This document shows positions 26,580-35,066 of a stretch of 64,000 nt of DNA, piece by piece. The notes under the pieces were generated by a model. It ran no database searches and was not told the origin of the DNA. It was given only the letters and a program-made list of their open reading frames with translations. A program made the translations under genes and the position numbers. The stretch is from JABFXX01 sp036489755 (GTDB taxonomy: Bacteria > Myxococcota_A > Polyangia > Haliangiales > Haliangiaceae). Each line of letters starts with the position of its first letter. Position 1 is the first letter of the stretch. The stretch spans positions 124,001 to 188,000 of the forward strand of contig DASXFD010000093.1 in assembly GCA_036489755.1 (NCBI GenBank), written 5' to 3'.

Positions 26580-27350
26580 TCAGCCGGCGAGTCGGAACCC
26601 GACGCTGCGCACGGTCTCGATCGCATCGGGATGCGGCAACTTTCGGCGAAGCCGCAGGATCACGTTGTCGACGGCACGCTCGGAGATCTCGAGGTCGGCG
26701 TCGCCCCATGCGGCATCGAGCAGCTGCGTGCGCGACAGCGGCCGGCCGCGCGCCTTGACGAGCTCGCGCATCACCGCGAGCTCGATCGACGTGAGCGAGA
26801 TCGTCTGGCCGTCGACCCACAACGCGTGGTTGTGCAGATCGAGCGTGAAGTCGCCGAAGCGCAGCCGGCCGTGACGCGCGCCGTTCCAGTGCATCCGGCG
26901 ATGCACCGCGCGCACGCGCGCCGACAGCTCGCGCGCGCCGAGCGGACCGGCGACCACGTCGTCGAAGCCTGCCGCGAGCAACGCTTCGCGATCCGGCGTG
27001 CCGCCATCCGAAATCACGCCGATGAGACCCGCGCGCAGCTCGCTGCCGCCCGCCCACTCGACGATCCGATCGGCGAGCACCACACCGAGCGCGGCATCGA
27101 ACCAGAACACGTACACCGACGGTGCAGGTGCGCCGCGCAGCACGTCGGCGCTGCCGACTTCGACATGCAGCGAGTCTCGACGCAGCTCCGCCGCGAGCGT
27201 ATGCGTCGACGGTGACACCACCGCCGCGACGATGGTCACGCTCGGCGGTTGAGAAGCTGCGCTCGGGGCGTCGTCGGTCACCGGGTACACGCCCCACGCT
27301 ACGAAGCCGCGGTGACCGGACTGTGACGCGAGTGTCACCAACCTGTTCAC
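26580..27350 (-). CDS. OmpR-type response regulator with degenerate receiver
   Basis: The C-terminal 100 residues are a clear winged-helix OmpR/PhoB DNA-binding domain (LTSIELAVMRELV, ISERAVDNVILRLRRKL, VRSVGFRLAG). The N-terminal part has receiver-like strands (VTIVAAVVSPS, AGLIGVISDG), but the canonical acidic pocket is weak. VFWFDAALG offers one Asp where the phosphoacceptor would be, and no clear Asp-Asp pair is seen at the first strand. It may act without phosphorylation. No histidine kinase gene is adjacent. The start is uncertain: GTG 27350 gives 256 residues, while GTG 27239 gives the family-typical 219. Confidence 0.82.
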   Translation of the reverse strand: MNRLVTLASQSGHRGFVAWGVYPVTDDAPSAASQPPSVTIVAAVVSPSTHTLAAELRRDSLHVEVGSADVLRGAPAPSVYVFWFDAALGVVLADRIVEWAGGSELRAGLIGVISDGGTPDREALLAAGFDDVVAGPLGARELSARVRAVHRRMHWNGARHGRLRFGDFTLDLHNHALWVDGQTISLTSIELAVMRELVKARGRPLSRTQLLDAAWGDADLEISERAVDNVILRLRRKLPHPDAIETVRSVGFRLAG

Positions 27351-27455
27351 TCACCCGCCACGTCCCCGCCGCGACGATGTCGCCGCCGCGTTTCGGCATG
27401 TTTCGCGTCGCGCCACGCCGGTTCGCTAGCGTGGAGGCAATCAGGAGGTGCCCTC

Positions 27456-27980
27456 ATGAGTAACTATGAAGTGCGTACCCTGTGCAGCTCCGACTTTGCG
27501 GCGCTGCAGAAGCTCGAAGCGGACGTGTTCGGAGCAGCCGGCGAAGACGTGCTCTGCCCGCATTATCTGCGGCTGTGCACCGAGTTCTTCGCGGACACCT
27601 GCTTCGTCGCGCTCGCCGACGGCAAGCCGGTCGCATATCTGTTGTGCTTTCTTCGCGACCGCGAGGCCTACTGCACGACGCTGGCGGTGGTGCCGGAGTT
27701 TCAGCGCACGCGCGTGACTCCGTTACTGCTATCGGCGTTCGTGCAAACCATCATCGAGCGCGTCGACGTGTGTTGGTTCACCGTCAAGCCCGACAACGCG
27801 CCGGCCCGCGCGCTTCACCGCATGCTCGGCGCGACCGAGTCCGGCGAGGTGCGCGACTTCTACGGGCCGGGCGACGTGCGCATCGTGTCGAAGATCGATC
27901 GCACGACGTTCGAGGCGAAGCGATCGCGGTACGAGCGGCTCGGCCTGTTGCCGGCGCGCCCGGTTCGCGAGGCGGCATGA
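27456..27980 (+). CDS. GNAT-family N-acetyltransferase
   Basis: This 174-residue protein has the GNAT core: an N-terminal VRTLCSSDFAALQKLEADVF, the acetyl-CoA-binding beta4 and pyrophosphate loop (TLAVVPEFQRTRVTPLLL, with the loop QRTRVTP in place of the usual Q/RxxGxG/A) and a C-terminal helix followed by MLGATESGEV. The substrate is unknown. It has one of the best Shine-Dalgarnos in the window (AGGAGG, 7 nt before ATG). It overlaps the acyltransferase gene by 4 nt (ATGA), making a three-gene operon with plsC-like and ureohydrolase genes. Confidence 0.82.
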   Translation: MSNYEVRTLCSSDFAALQKLEADVFGAAGEDVLCPHYLRLCTEFFADTCFVALADGKPVAYLLCFLRDREAYCTTLAVVPEFQRTRVTPLLLSAFVQTIIERVDVCWFTVKPDNAPARALHRMLGATESGEVRDFYGPGDVRIVSKIDRTTFEAKRSRYERLGLLPARPVREAA

Positions 27981-28771
27981 AGCCGCTCGTGCTCGCGCGC
28001 CACGTCGGCGCCGGTTTGTTCAGTGCGCTCGCCGAGCTCGGCTCGGCACGGATGGCGCCGCCGCGCGACGCTCGCGAATCGGCACATCGGCTCGCCGGCG
28101 CGCTCGGTGCGATCGCGCGCGCACACGACATTCGCGTCGACGTGCGCGGCGACGTTCCGCGCGGCGTCGCGCTGATCGTGTCGAACCACGTCAGCTACCT
28201 CGATCCGATCGCGATCGTTCCGTCGTGCCCGGCGCTGCCGGTCGCGAAGGGCGAAGTCCTCGGCTGGCCGATCGTCGGACCGATCGGTCAGGCACTCGGC
28301 GTCACGTTCGTGCGCCGGCGCGATCCGATGGCGCGCGCACGCGTGCTGCACCACATCTACGACCTGCTCGCCGCCGGCGTGCCGGTCCTGAACTTTCCCG
28401 AAGGCACGACCACGAACGGCGAGCGCGTCCTGCCGTTTCACCGCGGCACGTTCGGCATCGCGAAGCGGCTCGGCGTGCCCGTCGTGCCGCTCGCCGTGCG
28501 CTACAGCGATCCCGCGCTCGCGTGGTGCGACGCGGCGACGTTCTTGCCGCACTACGTGCGCACCGCGAGCCGGCCGCGCGTCGAGGTCCGCCTCGAATTC
28601 TGCCCGCCGATGTCGGCGCGCACCGGCGAAGCGCCCGAGGACATGGCGGCGCGTGCGCGCAACACGATCCAGAAAACCCTCGACCGAATGAGGTGGAACC
28701 ATGCAGGAACCGGCACTCGACTACCTACGTCACGGCCAGATCCCGTTCTTCCGTTTGCCCGCGCGTCTTGA
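27977..28771 (+). CDS. 1-acylglycerol-3-phosphate acyltransferase-like protein (PlsC family)
   Basis: This is a 264-residue membrane-associated acyltransferase. The catalytic HX4D is present as SNHVSYLDPIA, the glycerol-phosphate-binding motif as NFPEGTTTNGE, and a third block as VPVVPLAVRYSD. It should acylate lysophosphatidate or a related acceptor. Its start overlaps the GNAT stop (ATGA). Its last 71 nt overlap the ureohydrolase gene in another frame, so the C-terminal 20 or so residues may be non-homologous extension. Exact acyl acceptor cannot be inferred, since lyso-ornithine lipid acyltransferases look similar. Confidence 0.87.
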   Translation: MKPLVLARHVGAGLFSALAELGSARMAPPRDARESAHRLAGALGAIARAHDIRVDVRGDVPRGVALIVSNHVSYLDPIAIVPSCPALPVAKGEVLGWPIVGPIGQALGVTFVRRRDPMARARVLHHIYDLLAAGVPVLNFPEGTTTNGERVLPFHRGTFGIAKRLGVPVVPLAVRYSDPALAWCDAATFLPHYVRTASRPRVEVRLEFCPPMSARTGEAPEDMAARARNTIQKTLDRMRWNHAGTGTRLPTSRPDPVLPFARAS

Positions 28772-29642
28772 CGACGACGATACCGACGAGGTCGACGTCG
28801 CGATCGTCGGCGTGCCCCACGACGGTGGCACGACCTATCAGCCCGGTGCGCGATTCGCGCCGTACCACGTGCGCCGCGTCTCGGCGTTGGTGCAGGGCTA
28901 TCACCCGCACCACGGGATCGACGTGTTCTCGCGGCTGCGTTGCGTCGACGGCGGCAACGTCGTGTTCCCGCCGTTCGATCGCGGCGCGATGCGCGAAGCC
29001 GTCGAGCACGAGATCCGCAGCCTCGCCGCGGCAAACACGGCGCCGATCCTGATCGGCGGCGATCACTCGATCACGCTGCCGGCGCTGCGCGCGCTCGCGA
29101 AGAAGTACGGCCCGCTCTCGGTCGTGCACTTCGACGCGCACTTCGATCTCAGCGGAGCCGACGTGTGGGGCGACGACCATCACCACGGCACACCGATCCG
29201 CCACGCGATCGACGAAGGCCTGATCGAAGCGGGCCAGCTGTTCCAGATCGGAATTCGCGGCCCGCGCGGCGGCTCCGCCGACGACGTGATCGCGCGCGCC
29301 GCCGGTCACACCGCGATCACCGCCGACGCGGTCGGCGAGCGCGAGCCCAAACGCGTGTGCGCGGAGTTGCGCGAGCGCATCGGCAGGCGGCCGACGTACG
29401 TCACGTTCGACGTCGATGCCGTCGATCCCGCGTACGCACCGGGCACCGGCACGCCGGTTCCGGGCGGCCTGACGTCGCGCGAAGCGCTCGCGCTCGTCCG
29501 CGGGCTCGCCGGGCTCTCGGTGATCGGCGGCGACGTCGTCGAGGTGTGCCCGCCGCTCGACCACGCCGATGTGACTTCACATCTCGCTAGCCACTTGGTG
29601 TGGGAGCTGCTCGGGACGATCGCACTCGCGCATCACGGATGA
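28701..29642 (+). CDS. speB: Agmatinase/ureohydrolase
   Basis: This manganese ureohydrolase is expected to convert agmatine to putrescine and urea. The 313-residue protein has the metal ligands in order: GGDHSITLPA, VVHFDAHFDL, HHHGTPIRHA and VTFDVDAVDPAYAPGTGTPV. The closing PGGLTSREAL is typical of agmatinase and guanidinobutyrase types, so the precise guanidino substrate is open. It has a Shine-Dalgarno-like GAGGTGG 4 nt before the ATG and begins 71 nt inside the upstream acyltransferase gene. Putrescine made here could feed the carboxyspermidine pathway at 18.7-21.6 kb, which is inference. Confidence 0.9.
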   Translation: MQEPALDYLRHGQIPFFRLPARLDDDDTDEVDVAIVGVPHDGGTTYQPGARFAPYHVRRVSALVQGYHPHHGIDVFSRLRCVDGGNVVFPPFDRGAMREAVEHEIRSLAAANTAPILIGGDHSITLPALRALAKKYGPLSVVHFDAHFDLSGADVWGDDHHHGTPIRHAIDEGLIEAGQLFQIGIRGPRGGSADDVIARAAGHTAITADAVGEREPKRVCAELRERIGRRPTYVTFDVDAVDPAYAPGTGTPVPGGLTSREALALVRGLAGLSVIGGDVVEVCPPLDHADVTSHLASHLVWELLGTIALAHHG

Positions 29643-29744
29643 TCAAGCTGCACACGACTGTGGGCGACAGCGTGCCGCGCACTCGCGATCTGCGCAGTTA
29701 GCTGCGCGAAACGCCGGCACGCTCGCTGCAATCGCACCGCGAGC

Positions 29745-30596
29745 ATGAAGCTGCTCCTGGTCGTGCTGTTGACGTCGTGCGTCTCGAACGTCGATGGCGA
29801 TAGCGACGACGCCGATCTCGTCGATACCTCCGGCCAGACGCCGTTCGCGACGGTCGCCGGCGTCAACAGCGACTACTGCACGGTGAGCCCGTACAACTGC
29901 CGCTTTCGCGAAGGCGACTCGCGCGTCGATACCAAGAGTGGGCTCGACTCGTGGGGCATCGTCGACGGCGCCGAGATCCGCGACGGCAACGGTGACGCGA
30001 TGTATCCCGAGACCGGCGCGGCGCGCATGACGTTCAACTACGGCCAGAAACGCACGCTCGCCGGCACGCCGCACGCGCTCGCGCTCAGCACGGCGAACTC
30101 GAGCGCGGGCTGGTATCCGATCGATCACATCCCGGGCGCCGATTCGTTCGATGAGCAAGTCGGCGACGTCGCCGCGAAGGGCGCCGATCTCGCCGAGATG
30201 GCCTGCTACGAGATCCGCAACGCCGACGACGAGGCGCTCGCCGCTCACAAAGTCGTGAAGGGCGCGACCGGCACCAACGAGCGCGCCGGCGACTACTTGC
30301 CGCTCGTGCGCGCGAACGGCCGCCGCTCGGCGAACCTCGTGTTCAGCGTGCCGGGCTTCGCGCTCGGCGGCGCGACGACCGATCACTTCCCGGCGGGAAC
30401 GAAGTTCCGACGCTTCGACGTGCCGACATCGAGCGGGCTGCCGTCGATCTCGATCCCGCTGTGGAACGAGAAGGCGCCCGACGACAAGATCGGCACGATG
30501 CGCTTTCTCTACGGCCGCATCCGCGCCGCCGACGGCACCGAGCGCTACGGCTGGATGGCGCAGGACGCACTCGACGTGGCGTCGGGCTGCCCGTAA
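29745..30596 (+). CDS. Lipoprotein of unknown function
   Basis: This 283-residue predicted lipoprotein has a very short signal MKLLLVVLLTSCVS. The body contains a motif-like pair of Cys (DYCTVSPYNCRF), a basic-hydrophobic middle and a C-terminal segment with WMAQDALDVASGC, which together resemble secreted SH3-like or cell-wall-associated proteins but without a safe family match. No clear hexamer of the TANNNT kind is seen at the usual distance before the ATG. It converges with a 3-nt gap on the TIGR02996-type gene. Confidence 0.55.
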   Translation: MKLLLVVLLTSCVSNVDGDSDDADLVDTSGQTPFATVAGVNSDYCTVSPYNCRFREGDSRVDTKSGLDSWGIVDGAEIRDGNGDAMYPETGAARMTFNYGQKRTLAGTPHALALSTANSSAGWYPIDHIPGADSFDEQVGDVAAKGADLAEMACYEIRNADDEALAAHKVVKGATGTNERAGDYLPLVRANGRRSANLVFSVPGFALGGATTDHFPAGTKFRRFDVPTSSGLPSISIPLWNEKAPDDKIGTMRFLYGRIRAADGTERYGWMAQDALDVASGCP

Positions 30597-30599
30597 GGC

Positions 30600-31700
30600 T
30601 CAGCCGTCGCGCAGATTCGCCACGAACCGACAGCGCACGCGAGCAGTCGAGTACCCGTCTTGGATCTCGACCTCGTCGCCGTCGTGGAGCTCGGTGATCG
30701 CCGCGAGCGGCTCGCCGTGCTGCCACACGCGGAAGTCGTCGCTCGATCGGATCGTCCATTGCGTGCCGCGGCGAACCAGGTGAGTGCCCCATGGCGACGC
30801 TCTCGGGCTGCCCTGCAAACTGCTGAGCGAATACCCCTCCGGCAGGAGTCGCGCGATTTGTGCGCGCACGGGAATCACGCCGTACCGGCTTTGCAGCTCC
30901 TCCAACGACCAAGGCTCGAGCACCGCGATGCGGCCGCCGTCGGTCACGAGACCGGCCGCCCGCGACGAGCCCACCTCGTGGCGATCCGGCGCGAGCCGCC
31001 GCGCGAGGTCGACGTCGCGGACGCGCAGCCGAACGGTGCGCGTCGCCGCGAGTGCCTCGGCGAGCTGATCCGGCGCCGCGGAATCGGGGTCGCAGCGATC
31101 GAGCTCGACGAGCGCGAACCGGTCGGTGACGAACTGCGCGACCAGGCCGCGGCTGCCCCTCGACAGCTCCGATGGCTCGATCGCGAGCTCGCAGACCGTG
31201 CTCGGAAGCCAACCGACGAGCTCGTCGACCGCACCCGCGGTCCAGCTTCCGAGCAGCTTGACGGCCACGCGTCGACACGTCGGCGGTAACGCGGCGAACA
31301 ACCGGCGCCACGCTTTGGGCTCGCTGCCCGGCACGTAGTGACAGCCGAGCTCCTCGAGTCGCGCTGCGTGACCGAGCAGCTGCTGGTGCACGTTCGCGAG
31401 GAGACCATGCTCGATCGGCTCTCGGCCGCGGCTCAACTTGATTCGCGCGCGCGTGACGAGGCTCAGCGTGCGCACGTGACCGAGACACCACGCGGTCAGC
31501 GAATGTTGGCGCTCCTTGCACGAGCGCGCGGCGAGCCGGTGAAACTCCGCGAGCGGCTCGCGATCCGCGATCGCCGGCAACGCGAGCTCGTGTGCGATCA
31601 ACTCGCCCATCGGATCGCCCTTGGTCAGCAGCCAATCGCCGTACACCGCCCACTCGGCGAGATCGGCTTCGCCCGCCGGAAGCTTGAAAGGCGGCTCCAC
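30600..31700 (-). CDS. TIGR02996-domain protein with C-terminal FHA-like module
   Basis: This 366-residue protein has the TIGR02996 repeat-companion motif near its start (YGDWLLTKGDPMGELIAH), a module found mainly in Myxococcota beside leucine-rich or HEAT-like repeats. The middle (60-260) is helical/LRR-like with repeated Leu-rich segments (LRVRDVDLARRL). The C-terminal 80 residues (WTIRSSDDFRVWQHGEP to DEVEIQDGYSTARV) resemble an FHA domain. The FHA loop residues are not well conserved, so phosphothreonine binding is doubtful. GTG 31700 is supported by a TACGCT hexamer exactly 6 nt upstream. Confidence 0.75.
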   Translation of the reverse strand: MEPPFKLPAGEADLAEWAVYGDWLLTKGDPMGELIAHELALPAIADREPLAEFHRLAARSCKERQHSLTAWCLGHVRTLSLVTRARIKLSRGREPIEHGLLANVHQQLLGHAARLEELGCHYVPGSEPKAWRRLFAALPPTCRRVAVKLLGSWTAGAVDELVGWLPSTVCELAIEPSELSRGSRGLVAQFVTDRFALVELDRCDPDSAAPDQLAEALAATRTVRLRVRDVDLARRLAPDRHEVGSSRAAGLVTDGGRIAVLEPWSLEELQSRYGVIPVRAQIARLLPEGYSLSSLQGSPRASPWGTHLVRRGTQWTIRSSDDFRVWQHGEPLAAITELHDGDEVEIQDGYSTARVRCRFVANLRDG

Positions 31701-31706
31701 GGCGCG

Positions 31707-31712
31707 AGCGTA
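31707..31712 (-). promoter_or_regulatory. TACGCT -10-like hexamer, 6 nt before GTG 31700
   Basis: The hexamer lies in the 70-nt divergent gap. The plus-strand gene has its own TAGGGT at 31759-31764, also 6 nt before its GTG. Confidence 0.5.
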
Positions 31713-31770
31713 TCCGACGCCGGTGGCGCACTGCACGCGCGGATCGGCGCGGAGCTGGTAGGGTACGCCC

Positions 31771-32643
31771 GTGATCTCCGTTTCGTTCGTGACCGTCGCG
31801 CTGCTCGCGGTCGCCGGGATCGGAGCGGGGTGGCTCGGCGCGTGGATCGGGATCGGCGGCGGCATCGTGCTCGTGCCCACGTTCGTCCTCGCATTCGGGC
31901 TCGAGCCGAAAGTCGCCGTCGCGACGTCACTGCTCACCGTGATCGCGACCTCGACGGCGGCCGGCAGCGTGTACGTGGGCCGCGGACTCTCGAACACCCG
32001 GCTCGCGATCGCGCTCGAGATCTCGACGAGCGCGGGAGGCGTGCTCGGCGGGCTCGTCGCGCTGGCGATCCCGTCGCACGTGCTCGCGGGCATCTTCGGC
32101 GTCGTCATGGCGGCCACCGCGATCGCGATGCTGCGGTTCTCGAAAGTGCGCGACGCCGGCGAGCTCGAGCCAACCACGCAGCCGGTGGAAGGCGCCGAGC
32201 AGCACGGATCGCTCGCGGGCAGCTACTACGACGAGGTGCGCGGCGGCCTCGTGCGCTACCGGCCGCGCCGCCCAGCCGTCGGCTCGGCGATCGCGCTCAT
32301 GGCCGGTGCGGTCTCCGGCCTCCTCGGCGTCGGCGGCGGCTTCTTGAAGGTGCCGGCGATGAACCTCGGCATGGACGTGCCGGTCAAGGTCGCGATCGCG
32401 ACGAGCAACTTCATGATCGGCGTCACCGCGTCGGCGAGCGTGTTCATCTATTTCGGGCGCGACTTCGTCCACCCGCTGCTCGTCGCGCCGGTCGCGCTCG
32501 GCGTGATCGCCGGCGCGCTCGCGGGCAGCTCGCAGTCGGGCAAGGCGAAGCACGGATCGCTCAAGCGCGTGATCGCGATCGTGCTGTTCATCGTCGCGAT
32601 CCAGATGGGCCTGCGCGCGTTCGGAGTGAACCTTGGCCGCTGA
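31771..32643 (+). CDS. TSUP-family (TauE/SafE) anion exporter
   Basis: This 290-residue inner-membrane protein belongs to the sulfite exporter TauE/SafE family. Its two-fold repeated signature is seen as GIGGGIVLVPTFVLAFG followed by KVAVATSLLTVIATS, and again as GVGGGFLKVPAMN followed by VKVAIATSNFMIGVT. About eight hydrophobic helices are visible. A hydrophilic insert near residues 130-165 separates the halves. It starts at GTG 31771 and overlaps the DUF1634 gene by 11 nt. TSUP-DUF1634 pairs are a known arrangement. The transported anion (sulfite, sulfonate or other) is unknown. Confidence 0.9.
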   Translation: MISVSFVTVALLAVAGIGAGWLGAWIGIGGGIVLVPTFVLAFGLEPKVAVATSLLTVIATSTAAGSVYVGRGLSNTRLAIALEISTSAGGVLGGLVALAIPSHVLAGIFGVVMAATAIAMLRFSKVRDAGELEPTTQPVEGAEQHGSLAGSYYDEVRGGLVRYRPRRPAVGSAIALMAGAVSGLLGVGGGFLKVPAMNLGMDVPVKVAIATSNFMIGVTASASVFIYFGRDFVHPLLVAPVALGVIAGALAGSSQSGKAKHGSLKRVIAIVLFIVAIQMGLRAFGVNLGR

Positions 32644-32977
32644 CGCTCGGGCCTCGCACATCGGCCATCGCATCGTGCAGTGGGTGCTGCGCGGAGGGCT
32701 CGCGCTCGCGACTGCGCTCATGGTCGCGGGGCTCGCGATCGCGCTGATCAGCGGTCAACACGAAGCCGCGGCTGTTTCGCTCGCGAGCTTGTTCGGCCCG
32801 CACACGCTCGCCGATCGGCTGATCGCGCTCGGGCTCGCGCTGCTCGCCGCGACGCCGCTCGTCCGCGTGATCGCGCTCGTCGCGATCTGGGCGCACGAAC
32901 GCGATCGCACGTTCGCGCTGCTCGGGCTCGTCGTGGTCGCGATCCTCACGACCGCGATCGCGACCGGTCACGGCTGA
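32633..32977 (+). CDS. DUF1634 membrane protein
   Basis: This 114-residue membrane protein has three hydrophobic helices (about 20-40, 65-85 and 92-110), with WVLRGGLALATALMVAGLAI and DRLIALGLALLAATPLVRVI typical of DUF1634. It starts at TTG 32633 within the end of the TSUP gene, so translation is coupled. Family members nearly always accompany TSUP exporters and are presumed to be accessory subunits. The function is not established. Confidence 0.82.
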   Translation: MAADARASHIGHRIVQWVLRGGLALATALMVAGLAIALISGQHEAAAVSLASLFGPHTLADRLIALGLALLAATPLVRVIALVAIWAHERDRTFALLGLVVVAILTTAIATGHG

Positions 32978-32979
32978 GC

Positions 32980-34962
32980 TCAGATCTTGAGCGGCGGCTG
33001 CGACGCGCGCGGCTCGGGCTTGGTCGAGCCCGGCCACAACGCGTGATACAGGCGAATGCTGATCACCAGTAATGCGTACTCCTGCAGATCGCCTCCGGAG
33101 TCACGCAGCACCGAGAAGTTGAAATCGACGAGCGCGAGCGCGTCGCTGAGCAGCGCGAGCAGCTGATCGATCGCCGGCGGCGGCGAATTCGTATCGAACG
33201 CCCACGAGTTGAGCTTGACGCGCATCGCCTCGAACATCGGCTTGATGCGAATGTGGAGCGCGGCGATCCGAGTCGGCTTGAGCCACGTCAGGATCATGCC
33301 GGCGAGCCCGCGCACGTCGCCGGCCATTGCCTCGGCGCCCATCGCCGGCTCGACGAGCCCGATCATCGCGGGCATCACCGTGCGCGTCTCCTCGATCGCT
33401 TTGAACAGCAGCGCGCGCGGCGAGATGTTGTTGTGCGCCATGCCGTGCTCGTGCAGCGCGGCGACTTGCCGGATCACGAGGAAGCCGAGCGCGATCGCGC
33501 CGTCGATCGGCAGGTCGATCTCGGCGACGCGATCGCCGAAGCGCGGCTCGTCGACGTACTCGCTGAACAACAGCAGCGACGACGTCTTCGCGTCGTAGAT
33601 GACCTTGTGCAGCGACGTCAACAGGCCTTGCCGCACGCGCTTCAAGATCGGCCAGAAGTAGCGCTGCCAGCTCTCGACGAACGCGCGCGGATCGGGGATC
33701 CGCGTCAGGTCGATGAACGTGACGAGCTTCGGGAACTGGTTGGCGTCGGGGAAGCCGCCGCTCGCCACGAGGTCGGGCCGTGGCGTCGCCAGAAAGATCG
33801 GATGGCCGCGCACGCGACCGAGGCTGCGCTCGACGTTGTAGCCCCAGTCCCACACCGCGCTCTCGGCGCCGCGCACGACGTCGGGCGTGATCGTCGGATC
33901 GGCGTTCGATGCCGCGAGCGCCGTGTCGATCGCTTTGGCCTTGTCGTCCTCGGCCGACGTCTGCATCCGCCGGCGCGACTCGCGCTTGGTCTCGTCGGGA
34001 AGCTCGCGGAGCACGCCGCGCACTTCCTGCACGACCGCCTGCACCGACGGATAGCGCATCGCCGGATCGCGCTCGAGGCAGCCTTCGATCAACCCGCGCA
34101 GCACCTGCGGAAAGCCTTCCGGATACACGACCTTGCTGACGCCGCCGACGACGACACCCTCGGCGATCCGGATCAGCAGCGCCCACATATCGTCGGCCTG
34201 GCCGTACAGCAGCTGGTCGGTGAACAGGCCGTGCAGCGCGCCGCCGATCGCGTAGATGTCGAGCGACGTGTTGATCGGCGAGTCCATCAGCGCCTGGTCG
34301 ATCGTCTCGGGCGCGACCGACCAGCCGGGCGCGCCGAAAATGCGGCCCTTGTAGTAGGTGCGATACGTCTGGCCCGCGAGATCGTCGAGCGACATCGCCA
34401 GATCGAAGTCGAACACGTAGGCGACGTTCGCGCCCTGGTCGACGAGGATGTTGCGCAGCGTGAAGTCGCGGTGCACGAGTCGCGCGGCGTGCAGCGTCGC
34501 GAGGCCGTCGAGCGCTTGCACGAGCAGCTTCGTGCGCGCGCGCGCCGTCAGGTTGTGCTTCTGGATCGCCTCGACCAGCGTCATGCCCATGCGCGGCGTG
34601 ACGAACAGGTAGTTGTCGGCGATCGGCGCCGACACATAGGTCGGCAGGATGTTCGGATGCTCGATCGCCGCGATCCGCGCCATCGCCGCGAGGTTGTTGT
34701 GATGGTCGCGGCGCGTCACCTCATCGGTGCGCAGCTGATAGAGGTAGTTCGAGTGAAAGACCTTGCCGACGACCGCCTCGACCGCGTGCGTGTCGTCGTC
34801 GCGGCGCTCGAGCTCGTAGACGGTGCCCATGCCGCCGTTCGAAAGGTGCTCACCTTTCGTCCGGTACAAAAAGTGGTTGTACCGGAACACGACGCCGGCA
34901 CGCTGGAGGTCATCCGAGCGGAGCGTGCCGATCGACGTGGTCTCCTCCCAGAGGTCGGTCAC
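32980..34962 (-). CDS. Ser/Thr protein kinase with second degenerate kinase-like domain
   Basis: This 660-residue cytoplasmic protein carries an N-terminal kinase domain. It shows SNGGMGTVYELE, HRDFTLRNILVD (catalytic Asp166) and DFDLAM at 184-186 in place of DFG, with a long activation segment that includes GAPGWSVAPETID. A C-terminal region (about 375-620) looks like a second kinase fold with LHEHGMAHNNISPRALLF, where HRD-x4-N is degraded to HNN and the DFG is absent, so it is probably a pseudokinase. No membrane helix is present. The linker is charged and helical. GTG 34962 is preceded by TACAAT at 10 nt. Substrates are unknown. Confidence 0.85.
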   Translation of the reverse strand: MTDLWEETTSIGTLRSDDLQRAGVVFRYNHFLYRTKGEHLSNGGMGTVYELERRDDDTHAVEAVVGKVFHSNYLYQLRTDEVTRRDHHNNLAAMARIAAIEHPNILPTYVSAPIADNYLFVTPRMGMTLVEAIQKHNLTARARTKLLVQALDGLATLHAARLVHRDFTLRNILVDQGANVAYVFDFDLAMSLDDLAGQTYRTYYKGRIFGAPGWSVAPETIDQALMDSPINTSLDIYAIGGALHGLFTDQLLYGQADDMWALLIRIAEGVVVGGVSKVVYPEGFPQVLRGLIEGCLERDPAMRYPSVQAVVQEVRGVLRELPDETKRESRRRMQTSAEDDKAKAIDTALAASNADPTITPDVVRGAESAVWDWGYNVERSLGRVRGHPIFLATPRPDLVASGGFPDANQFPKLVTFIDLTRIPDPRAFVESWQRYFWPILKRVRQGLLTSLHKVIYDAKTSSLLLFSEYVDEPRFGDRVAEIDLPIDGAIALGFLVIRQVAALHEHGMAHNNISPRALLFKAIEETRTVMPAMIGLVEPAMGAEAMAGDVRGLAGMILTWLKPTRIAALHIRIKPMFEAMRVKLNSWAFDTNSPPPAIDQLLALLSDALALVDFNFSVLRDSGGDLQEYALLVISIRLYHALWPGSTKPEPRASQPPLKI

Positions 34963-34972
34963 TGGCCCGCCG

Positions 34973-34978
34973 ATTGTA
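34973..34978 (-). promoter_or_regulatory. TACAAT -10 hexamer of the kinase gene
   Basis: TACAAT is a five-of-six match to TATAAT, 10 nt before GTG 34962. Confidence 0.5.
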
Positions 34979-35066
34979 GCGACTAAACCGCTGATTTTCC
35001 ATGGCGGCGGCTTCTTGTCGCAGGCTCGTCGGCAAGGCGCGACTTGTGGTACCCCACTGCACGCGA

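Noticed and set aside
33253..34986. 577-codon open frame on the plus strand opposite the dual kinase gene
   Set aside because: Composition is dominated by Arg, Asp, Val and His, typical of antisense reading of a GC-rich gene. The kinase motifs on the other strand are clear.
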